Of a stretch of 10,588 nucleotides of DNA, positions 1 to 5,333 are shown one piece after another. The notes under the pieces are model-generated. The model was not told the origin of the DNA and made no database searches. It saw only the letters and a program-made list of their open reading frames with translations. Origin of the DNA: Erysipelotrichaceae bacterium. Its GTDB lineage: Bacteria > Bacillota_I > Bacilli_A > Erysipelotrichales > Erysipelotrichaceae. Position 1 is the stretch's first letter. Each line of letters begins with the position of its first letter. The DNA lies in assembly GCA_003510215.1 (NCBI GenBank), contig DOKQ01000005.1:1-10588 (forward strand). The letters are read 5' to 3'. A program made the position numbers and the translations under genes.

Positions 1-401
1 AGAAATTAACAGAGTACCTATGGCCAATCGTTAAAGAAATGATTAAAACTGCTATTGAAAATCACCAGCATCTCATCATCGAGGGTTGCTATATTCCATT
101 CAATTACAAAAGTGATTTCTCAGTTCAGTATTTGTCCTCAATCAAGGAGATTTGTCTTGTGTTCAGCGAAGAGTATATTATAAAGAATGTGGAGTTGATT
201 CAAGCGAATTCAAGTGTGATTGAACAAAGATTAGATGAGTCATATGTGAGCGCTGACTGGCTGATTGATGCCAATCATAAAAATCTGATCCTGTGTCGCG
301 AGTATCAGTGGTGCTATTATGTGGTTGAAAAGACATATGATATTAATAAGATGGTCCAGTATATGATTGATCATGATTTTTTTACAGAGGTGCTACGATG
401 A
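1..401 (+). CDS. C-terminal part of a P-loop (adenylate kinase-like) ATP-binding protein, 5' truncated
   Basis: The reading frame is open from base 3 to the TGA at 399-401, so only the C-terminal ~132 codons lie in the window. An ATG at base 39 is in frame, but it continues sense coding from the window edge and has no ribosome binding site, so it is probably internal. The visible part has a hydrophobic strand followed by acidic and small residues (LIIEGCYIPF), then a second strand (ICLVFSEEYI), basic helices and a late strand (CYYVV). This is the order seen in the second half of small-molecule kinases of the adenylate kinase/zeta-toxin P-loop fold. The Walker A motif would lie upstream, outside the window. 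Substrate unknown. Its stop overlaps the ATG of the nitroreductase gene (ATGA at 398-401), indicating translational coupling. The family assignment is inference from pattern; that it is a real gene is much surer. Confidence 0.6.
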   Translation, partial: KLTEYLWPIVKEMIKTAIENHQHLIIEGCYIPFNYKSDFSVQYLSSIKEICLVFSEEYIIKNVELIQANSSVIEQRLDESYVSADWLIDANHKNLILCREYQWCYYVVEKTYDINKMVQYMIDHDFFTEVLR

Positions 402-1246
402 AAATTAACTTTAACGTCGAAGAGGCAGTTAATCTTCGCAGCAGTGTACGAAATTATGATGGTCAGATAATTGATACTGCAACGATGAATGAAATCCAAA
501 CATTCATTCAATCAATTGAAAATCCATTTGGTAACAAAATAAAGTATCATTTTATAAACATAGAAGAGATGAAGGAGTCGAATAAACTTGGGACCTATGG
601 TGTCATCCAAGGAGCCAAGCAGTTTGTAGGATTAACGGTTCGACTAGAACCAATGGTGCTTGAAGCACTTGGTTATGAGTTAGAGATCCTCATGTTATAT
701 CTGGCTTCTATGGGGATTGGTACATGTTGGCTTGGTGGTACATTTAATCGTAAAGAATTTGCGAAAGGTGTGGATATCAAAGAAGATGAACTCTTTCCGG
801 TCATCACTCCTTTAGGATATGCAGCAAAAAAGATGCATTTCACAGAAGTGGCTATGAGAAAATTGATAAAAGCAGATCAACGTAAAGGTTTTGAACAGTT
901 GTTTTTCAAAGACAACTTTCAGAACCCGCTGACAAAAGAGTTAGCAAAAGAGATGTACATTCCTTTGGAAATGGTACGTCTTGGACCATCAGCGTCAAAT
1001 AAGCAGCCTTGGCGAATCGTTCAAAGCAAAGACTATGTTCATTTTTTTGAAAGAAAAGATCCTGGCTACAGCAAGGCTTTCAGTTATGATATCCAGAAAA
1101 TTGACCTAGGTATCGCAGCAGCCCATTTTGATTTATCAGTCAAAGAACTGGGAATACAAGGGCATTTCGTTAAGTTACGTGATGTCGAAATGATACTACC
1201 CGAACATGTGGAATATGTATTTTCGTGGAAGAAAGGTGATTTTTAA
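398..1246 (+). CDS. Nitroreductase family protein, two-domain TM1586 type
   Basis: A 282-residue, probably FMN-dependent cytoplasmic oxidoreductase. The N-terminal half begins with the nitroreductase signature RSSVRNY (residues 14-20), the FMN phosphate/ribityl-binding RS-x-R element. It continues with a helix and GTCWLGGTF (108-116), the usual GxG-x-CWxG segment near the flavin. The second half has LGPSASNKQPW (195-205), the 'P(S/T)xxNxQPW' motif of the family, and a helix DLGIAAAHFDLSVKELG (236-252). Carrying both motif sets in one ~280-residue chain matches the 'putative TM nitroreductase' (TM1586-like) group, in which two half-domains are fused, rather than ordinary ~200-residue homodimeric nitroreductases. 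The physiological substrate is not known for this group. The start overlaps the previous stop by 4 nt; the YciI-like gene follows after 2 nt. A role in reducing electrophilic or nitro compounds is inferred only from the family. Confidence 0.88.
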   Translation: MKINFNVEEAVNLRSSVRNYDGQIIDTATMNEIQTFIQSIENPFGNKIKYHFINIEEMKESNKLGTYGVIQGAKQFVGLTVRLEPMVLEALGYELEILMLYLASMGIGTCWLGGTFNRKEFAKGVDIKEDELFPVITPLGYAAKKMHFTEVAMRKLIKADQRKGFEQLFFKDNFQNPLTKELAKEMYIPLEMVRLGPSASNKQPWRIVQSKDYVHFFERKDPGYSKAFSYDIQKIDLGIAAAHFDLSVKELGIQGHFVKLRDVEMILPEHVEYVFSWKKGDF

Positions 1247-1248
1247 AT

Positions 1249-1572
1249 ATGAGTATGGAAAAGCAAGGAAAGCAGTTTATTTATGTCCTTAAGCCGGTTG
1301 ATCGTTTGCTCAATGTAGAAAATTGGACAGAAGTGGATGAGCAAATTATATCTAGGCATTTCTCTTACCTTAAAGACTTGAAGCAAGAAGGTAAGCTTAT
1401 CTTAGCAGGAAAGACCGTTGGTTTAAACGAAAAAACCTTTGGTATAGTCATTTTTAAAGCTGAATCACTTGAAGAAGCAAGTAAGATGATGCGTCAGGAT
1501 CCAAGTGTGAATGAAGCCATCATGAATGCAGAAGTCTTTGAATATCGAGTCGCAATCACAAAAGATTTGTAA
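1249..1572 (+). CDS. YciI-like (YCII-related domain) protein
   Basis: A small 107-residue protein of the dimeric alpha/beta-barrel YciI family. It has an N-terminal strand (QFIYVLKPV), a helix with the conserved histidine followed by YLKDLKQEGKL (H37 to residue 50), the 'xLILAGKT' strand (50-56), and a C-terminal SLEEASKMMRQDPSV segment (73-87) with the conserved Asp-Pro (D84). In the family the His/Asp pair is thought to form the active site, but most members have no proven reaction. An AAAGGTGA ribosome site (1232-1239) lies 9 nt upstream of ATG 1249. A second ATG at 1255 is possible and would shorten the protein by two residues. It sits 2 nt after the nitroreductase gene, so the two are co-transcribed. 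It may act on the product or substrate of the reductase (inference). Confidence 0.85.
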   Translation: MSMEKQGKQFIYVLKPVDRLLNVENWTEVDEQIISRHFSYLKDLKQEGKLILAGKTVGLNEKTFGIVIFKAESLEEASKMMRQDPSVNEAIMNAEVFEYRVAITKDL

Positions 1573-1620
1573 GATATACGTGTAGAATACGATTGCGAAT
1601 ATGAGTCTGAAATTTGTTAC

Positions 1621-1643
1621 ATGTCACAAACGATGATTGACAT
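1621..1643. repeat. Interrupted inverted repeat ATGTCA-N11-TGACAT
   Basis: Two 6-bp perfect arms (1621-1626 and 1638-1643) lie in the 153-nt space before the oxidoreductase gene. The right arm overlaps a TTGACA hexamer at 1637-1642 that could be a -35 element, with TTTAGT (1661-1666) 18 nt downstream as a weak -10. It could be a regulator site or chance; the arms are short. Confidence 0.3.
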
Positions 1644-1675
1644 CCAAGTAATTGAGGATGTTTAGTGCATCATAC

Positions 1676-1705
1676 TTGAAAGAAGAGTGCGTCTTTTCAT
1701 AAAAT
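1676..1705 (+). promoter_or_regulatory. Predicted sigma-A type promoter of the oxidoreductase gene
   Basis: A -35 hexamer TTGAAA (1676-1681, 5/6 match to TTGACA) is separated by 18 nt from a -10 hexamer TAAAAT (1700-1705, 5/6 match to TATAAT). Transcription would begin near 1712, giving a very short leader of about 14 nt that still contains the GGAGGA site. The -10 lies inside the palindrome at 1698-1714. Prediction from sequence only. Confidence 0.45.
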
Positions 1706-1714
1706 GATTTTATG
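1698..1714. promoter_or_regulatory. Perfect 17-nt palindrome, candidate repressor operator
   Basis: CATAAAAT-G-ATTTTATG is an exact 8-1-8 palindrome. It covers the predicted -10 (1700-1705) and start region of the oxidoreductase promoter and ends where the ribosome site GGAGGA (1714-1719) begins, so a protein bound here would block transcription. The core AAT-N-ATT with A/T-rich 7-1-7 geometry loosely resembles Fur/PerR-type boxes, matching the PerR consensus at 5 of 7 positions per arm. The regulator's identity is therefore only a guess. Confidence 0.5.
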
Positions 1715-1719
1715 GAGGA
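1714..1719 (+). promoter_or_regulatory. Ribosome binding site deciding the GTG start at 1726
   Basis: GGAGGA lies 6 nt before GTG 1726. The ATG at 1724 is immediately followed by TGA in its own frame, so it cannot start the gene. The GTG fits both spacing and frame. Confidence 0.75.
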
Positions 1720-1725
1720 TGTTAT

Positions 1726-2439
1726 GTGAGCAAATATCGAGTAAAAGTTATGGATATCGTTGAAGAAGCAACGGATACCAAAACATATATATTTAAGAAA
1801 CCAGAAGAATTGGTGTGGAGTGAGGGAACTCACATCCACATTGGCATCAAAGGATTTGATGAAGTAGATCCACCGAGAAAATCATGGGTAAGACATATGT
1901 CCATTTCAACACTTCCCTCAGATAACTGTATTGGAATTACGACAAGAGTTCCAGGGAGTGAATCAGAATTCAAACAGAAACTTAACCAACTTAACATTGG
2001 GGATGAGGTCGTACTCTTTAAAATGGGATCTCGGATGGAACTTCGGCGAGAACAACGTCCGATTGTGCTTCTGTCTATGGGTGTAGGCATCGCGACATTT
2101 CGACCTTTGATTCATGCATTTATCAAAGACCACCAGGGAATTAGTGCCTTAACTCATATCAATGTGCAATCAGAATCAACCCCTGTTTACTATAATCAGT
2201 TTCAGCAGCTTCATCATGATCATCTTTCGTTGCACTGGGCAAATAGTCGTAAAGAGTTTTATGAAATGGTTGCGAATACAATAGAAGAAAATCCCCATGC
2301 GTATTACTATATTGTAGGGAGTGATCTGTTTTTACAAAACGTCATACAGTTTTTAAAGAAGTATCAGATAGATATGGAAGATATGATAATTGATAAGAAA
2401 GTGTTTGAGTTACTGAGATACTATAACTACCCGAAATAG
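1726..2439 (+). CDS. FAD/NAD(P)-binding oxidoreductase of the ferredoxin-reductase superfamily
   Basis: A 237-residue flavoprotein-type reductase. Residues ~1-105 form the FAD-binding beta-barrel: an opening strand YRVKVMDIVEEATDTKTYIF, the flavin-binding RHMSIST element (56-62), where the family usually has R-x-Y-S-(T/S), and a 'IGDEVVLFKMGS' turn (91-102). Residues ~112-230 form the NAD(P)-binding half, with IVLLSMGVGIATFRPL (113-128) as the nucleotide-binding strand-loop-helix and YYIVGSD (194-200) as the late 'GP/GS' motif. Met replaces the usual Tyr of RxYS, which normally stacks on the isoalloxazine ring. There is no C-terminal 2Fe-2S domain, so electrons would pass to a separate acceptor. 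The GTG start has a good GGAGGA site. Its promoter carries a 17-nt palindrome. Downstream, the GNAT gene follows after 21 nt. The electron acceptor is unknown. Confidence 0.82.
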   Translation: MSKYRVKVMDIVEEATDTKTYIFKKPEELVWSEGTHIHIGIKGFDEVDPPRKSWVRHMSISTLPSDNCIGITTRVPGSESEFKQKLNQLNIGDEVVLFKMGSRMELRREQRPIVLLSMGVGIATFRPLIHAFIKDHQGISALTHINVQSESTPVYYNQFQQLHHDHLSLHWANSRKEFYEMVANTIEENPHAYYYIVGSDLFLQNVIQFLKKYQIDMEDMIIDKKVFELLRYYNYPK

Positions 2440-2460
2440 AGATTAAAAGGGGGATGATTT

Positions 2461-2853
2461 ATGATTAGGAAATACGATCCTACAAAAGATGAAGAAAAAC
2501 TGATGCAACTGATTCGTAATCAGGGTGATGATTGGAAATGTTACTGGGGAGAAAAGACCAGTCATTTGTATCGAGAGAATCTCAAACAATCCATCGTGTA
2601 TGTAGCGGAGGAAGAGGGTGAGATTGTGGGGTATAGTCGCAGTCTGGAAGATCCAGGATTTTATGTGTATGTTTGTGATTTGCTTGTAGAAAAGAGTTAT
2701 CGCGGCAAACATCTTGGGAATAAACTCATGCAAATCATTTACCAAGAGTTTAGACATCATATCGTCTATGTGATGTCAGATGTGGACGCGTATTATCAGA
2801 CATTGGGCTATCGAAAAGAAGGTTCGATCTATCAAGTAAACAAACCAGATTAA
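2461..2853 (+). CDS. GNAT family N-acetyltransferase
   Basis: A compact single-domain acetyltransferase of 130 residues. Motif A is clear: strand VYVCDLLVEKSY (69-80) followed by RGKHLG (81-86), the acetyl-CoA pyrophosphate-binding R/Q-x-x-G-x-G/A loop, then helix NKLMQIIYQEF. The C-terminal part SDVDAYYQTLGYRKEGSIY (106-124) is the usual 'A..FY..LGF' motif B region, with a Tyr close to the acetyl-CoA thiol. Acceptor substrate cannot be told. ATG 2461 is preceded by a purine-rich AAAAGGGGGA site. The gene probably shares the oxidoreductase transcript (21-nt gap) and ends at a terminator that overlaps its stop codon. Confidence 0.87.
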   Translation: MIRKYDPTKDEEKLMQLIRNQGDDWKCYWGEKTSHLYRENLKQSIVYVAEEEGEIVGYSRSLEDPGFYVYVCDLLVEKSYRGKHLGNKLMQIIYQEFRHHIVYVMSDVDAYYQTLGYRKEGSIYQVNKPD

Positions 2854-2890
2854 TCAGGGAATATAGCTAATTTTCTGATTTTTCTTTTAA
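2852..2890 (+). terminator. Rho-independent terminator after the acetyltransferase gene
   Basis: AATCAGGGAA (2852-2861) pairs with TTTTCTGATT (2871-2880) through ten pairs, two of them G-U, around a 9-nt loop. TTTCTTTT follows. The stem begins within the TAA stop codon, so the operon ends tightly here. Confidence 0.65.
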
Positions 2891-2917
2891 TTAAATCATA
2901 AATGCTTTATGATTTAA
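2891..2917. promoter_or_regulatory. Perfect 12-bp inverted repeat before the diguanylate cyclase gene
   Basis: TTAAATCATAAA (2891-2902) and TTTATGATTTAA (2906-2917) are exact reverse complements around TGC. A TATGAT hexamer (2908-2913, 5/6 match to a -10) lies in the right arm, 34 nt before the ATG, with only a weak -35 (TTTTAA 2885-2890). There is no T-run after the right arm, and a better terminator already lies just upstream, so an operator overlapping the promoter is more likely than a terminator. The CATAAA/TTTATG half-sites resemble those at 1698-1714, but with a 3-nt rather than 5-nt centre. Confidence 0.5.
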
Positions 2918-2946
2918 GAAATAAGTGAGTCGCTTAGAGGTGAAGT

Positions 2947-4122
2947 ATGAAAATGAATCATTTCATTTACCAGCAGAAATTAAAGTTAAAGGCAAATAAG
3001 CAACTTATTAGTCAAGTAATGCCTGAGATTGCACAGATTAATTTTCGCAGATTGTATTTTTCTGCATGGATTGCTCTAGCAGTCAACCTTATACATGTTC
3101 TTTGGTTTTATTTGGATTTGTCAAAATCAAACGAAATCGAATATAAGTGGCGAATTGGTGTTATATTGGCTCATGGAATCATGGCGCTGATCATGTTTTT
3201 AGGTGCCGTTCTTCTTTTGTGGTATAAAAATAAAAAAATCCCCATTAAGTACAAGAAATTGATTTTACTTACGTTTGCTTCAACGATAATCTTAGCAGGA
3301 ATTTTTCTTGCGGCCATTGACCAACTGGTAACAACAAGCATTTCACCATTATTTACATCCATATCTATTGTGGCTTTAGTGTTTTTGATACCACCAAAGC
3401 ACTCATTGATCATCTATGGAATGAGTTACTTGTTATTTTTCGTTACACAAGCCATGTATCAAACAGATCAAGCGATATTGCTTTCAAATCGAGTAAATGG
3501 AGTTTCGATGGTGGGAATCGGAATCGTTATATCAAATATTTTATGGAGGTACCATTTGGCAAACCTTTTGTTTCAGCAAAAAATCAGTGAGCAAAAGGAG
3601 TTGCTGGAAAAGCAAAACGAAGAACTTAAACTCTATGCCTACTATGATTCCCTAACCAAACTGCTCAATCGCCGAAGTATGGAAAGCTTGCTTAAAAGTG
3701 AGTTGGACCGAATCCAACGTTATCAAAATCATTCGTGCATCATTATTTTGGATTTAGATTATTTCAAGGACGTGAATGATACATATGGACACCCAATTGG
3801 AGATTTATTGCTCATTGAGATTGCGGATTTATTAAAGAATGAGCTGCGATCCGCAGATCAGATTGCCCGATGGGGTGGTGAAGAGTATCTGGTTTTTCTA
3901 CCGCATGTATCTTATTTACAAGGAGTTAAGGTTGCAGAAAAATTAAGAGAGTCTATTGAGAAGAAACGATTTAAACTAAATAAATTTGATGTGCATATTA
4001 CAGCAAGTTTTGGTGTCGTGGAACTAAATCATCATACAAACAATACACTTGAAATTGCGTATAAAGAAGTCGATCGATCACTCTATCGTGCAAAAGAACT
4101 AGGTCGCAATCGAGTAGAGTAA
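2947..4122 (+). CDS. Membrane-anchored diguanylate cyclase (GGDEF domain)
   Basis: A 391-residue protein predicted to make cyclic di-GMP from two GTP. Residues ~36-205 contain about six hydrophobic helices (roughly 36-57, 69-91, 104-125, 130-148, 152-170, 184-203) forming a membrane sensor unit I cannot assign to a named MASE domain. A charged, coiled-coil-like linker (207-230) leads to the GGDEF domain (231-391): DSLTKLLNRR (234-243), LDLDYFKDVND (268-278) with metal/GTP-binding acidic residues, GHPIGD, the active-site loop GGEEY (310-314) and SFGVV. Tyr stands in for the usual Phe of GG(D/E)EF. The inhibitory I-site R-S-A-D (301-304) sits exactly five residues before GGEEY, so product feedback is expected. 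AGAGGTGA (2936-2943) is only 3 nt from ATG 2947; the ATG at 2953 (Met3) has the more usual 9-nt spacing and may be the true start. No phosphodiesterase or c-di-GMP effector is nearby. It appears monocistronic. Confidence 0.92.
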   Translation: MKMNHFIYQQKLKLKANKQLISQVMPEIAQINFRRLYFSAWIALAVNLIHVLWFYLDLSKSNEIEYKWRIGVILAHGIMALIMFLGAVLLLWYKNKKIPIKYKKLILLTFASTIILAGIFLAAIDQLVTTSISPLFTSISIVALVFLIPPKHSLIIYGMSYLLFFVTQAMYQTDQAILLSNRVNGVSMVGIGIVISNILWRYHLANLLFQQKISEQKELLEKQNEELKLYAYYDSLTKLLNRRSMESLLKSELDRIQRYQNHSCIIILDLDYFKDVNDTYGHPIGDLLLIEIADLLKNELRSADQIARWGGEEYLVFLPHVSYLQGVKVAEKLRESIEKKRFKLNKFDVHITASFGVVELNHHTNNTLEIAYKEVDRSLYRAKELGRNRVE

Positions 4123-4247
4123 TAAATAAAACATATAATAGTATTGTTCTTGCTTGACATCAGTGGCAAATGGATGGTCGAAAAGGTATTAAATAGAAGT
4201 ATCAAACATGTCAATCATACAAAAAATCATAACAAAACCATTTTTTT

Positions 4248-4257
4248 ATGGTAATAT
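4248..4257 (+). promoter_or_regulatory. Weak candidate extended -10 of the sua5 promoter
   Basis: TGGTAATAT (4249-4257) resembles an extended -10 (TG-n-hexamer), about 30 nt before the chosen ATG at 4286. The hexamer TAATAT matches the consensus at only 4 of 6 positions and no good -35 is seen. The 163-nt space 4123-4285 shows no strong terminator and no other gene. Confidence 0.25.
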
Positions 4258-4273
4258 AGGCTTTGACAAAAAA

Positions 4274-4280
4274 GAAGGTG
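4274..4280 (+). promoter_or_regulatory. Ribosome binding site deciding the ATG start at 4286
   Basis: GAAGGTG lies 5 nt before ATG 4286. The frame could be opened earlier at ATG 4208, but that ATG has no Shine-Dalgarno site and would add 26 residues absent from the usual Sua5 N-terminus. Confidence 0.7.
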
Positions 4281-4285
4281 ATTTT

Positions 4286-5329
4286 ATGACGAAGATTATT
4301 CACATTCCACAAGTAGAAGGCTTTGAGAAAGAAATACAGCAAATGGCACAAGCTATTCTAGATGATGAAACAGTTATCCTACCTACGGAAACGGTGTATG
4401 GTCTGGGTGCTCATGGACTTCATAGCAAAGCAATTAAGAAAATATATGAAGCCAAAGGAAGACCTCAGGACAATCCACTCATTCTACATATTAGCCACAG
4501 AAGTATGCTAGAGCAATGTATTGATGGAGAAGTCAGCGAAGTCGCCCGAAAGTGCATGGATGCATTCTGGCCAGGACCACTCACGTTAATCTTTAAGAAA
4601 CATGCACAGGTACCACAAGAAATTACTGCCGGTTTACCGACAGTAGCAGTACGTATGCCCAATCACCCAGTTGCTTTAAGAATCATCGAGGAAGCAAATG
4701 TTCCTGTAGCAGCACCGAGTGCCAATCGATCCGGCAAACCAAGTCCAACCCAAAGCCAACATGTCATCGATGATATGAATGGACGAGTTGATTACATCGT
4801 TACTTCAAATGATTGTGAAGTAGGTCTTGAATCTACTGTGCTTGATCTTAGTGGAAAAACTCCAATCATCCTGCGCCCCGGAGGTGTTACTAAGGAACAG
4901 CTGGAAGATTTACTGGGTATGGAAGTGTGGCAATCTGATTTGATTTTAGACACTCAAACGCCTAGGGCACCAGGAATGAAATATACACATTATGCACCTG
5001 AAGCACCTATGTTTTTGGTTATGGGAAGTGTTGAGCATATGATTAACTACATAAATAAGCAAGTATTAATCCATCATTCACAACACAAGAAAGTGGCTGT
5101 TATCGGATATGATGAATATCAATCGCTCATCCACGGTGATTTTGTGGTGTCTTTAGGGTCACTTCAAAATCAAGTTGAAGTTGCTCACAATGTCTTTGAT
5201 GCACTACGTCAATGTGATCAGAAGCAGGTTGATATTATTTATGCGATAGGGCTGGACGATAAGCAATTAGGAAGCGCGATTATGAACCGTTTGAGAAAAG
5301 CTGCGGGTCATCAATCGATTGAGGTATAA
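4286..5329 (+). CDS. ywlC: L-threonylcarbamoyladenylate synthase (Sua5/YwlC type)
   Basis: A 347-residue cytoplasmic enzyme that makes threonylcarbamoyl-AMP from threonine, bicarbonate and ATP, the first step of the universal t6A37 modification of ANN-decoding tRNAs. TsaD/TsaB/TsaE complete the transfer; their genes are not in this window. The YrdC domain (~1-205) shows PTETVYGLG (33-41), KGRPQDNPL (57-65), WPGPLT (95-100), SANRSG (145-150), GLESTV (180-185) and RPGG (197-200). The linker motif APGMKYTHYAP (228-238), which closes over the active site, and the ~110-residue C-terminal Sua5 Rossmann-like domain (to residue 347) identify the long Sua5 form rather than the short TsaC. Length is typical of the family. 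The start at 4286 is chosen for its Shine-Dalgarno site. The MATE gene follows 4 nt after the stop, a coupling with no obvious functional logic. Confidence 0.95.
   Translation: MTKIIHIPQVEGFEKEIQQMAQAILDDETVILPTETVYGLGAHGLHSKAIKKIYEAKGRPQDNPLILHISHRSMLEQCIDGEVSEVARKCMDAFWPGPLTLIFKKHAQVPQEITAGLPTVAVRMPNHPVALRIIEEANVPVAAPSANRSGKPSPTQSQHVIDDMNGRVDYIVTSNDCEVGLESTVLDLSGKTPIILRPGGVTKEQLEDLLGMEVWQSDLILDTQTPRAPGMKYTHYAPEAPMFLVMGSVEHMINYINKQVLIHHSQHKKVAVIGYDEYQSLIHGDFVVSLGSLQNQVEVAHNVFDALRQCDQKQVDIIYAIGLDDKQLGSAIMNRLRKAAGHQSIEV
5321..5325 (+). promoter_or_regulatory. Ribosome binding site deciding the GTG start at 5334
   Basis: GAGGT, inside the last codons of the sua5 gene, lies 8 nt before GTG 5334. 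The alternative in-frame TTG at 5319 has no site upstream at a usable distance. Confidence 0.6.
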
Positions 5330-5333
5330 CACT

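Noticed and set aside
1712..1729. A tiny leader peptide ORF (five codons, ATG to TGA) overlapping the ribosome site of the oxidoreductase
   Set aside because: It is formed by the palindrome and the GGAGGA site themselves, has no ribosome site of its own, and shows no attenuation-like structure.
2443..2760. Antisense open frame opposite the GNAT gene
   Set aside because: It is a mirror of the GNAT coding frame, which has clear motif support; no ribosome site or family pattern.
4154..4159. Perfect TTGACA hexamer upstream of sua5
   Set aside because: No acceptable -10 is found 16-18 nt downstream; the nearest TATTAA is 27 nt away. The complementary ATGTCAA at 4208-4214 is too distant to call a regulatory hairpin.
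4228..4250. CATAA...TTATG inverted half-sites upstream of sua5, resembling the two stronger palindromes
   Set aside because: Arms of only 5 bp with a 13-nt gap in very A/T-rich sequence; expected by chance.
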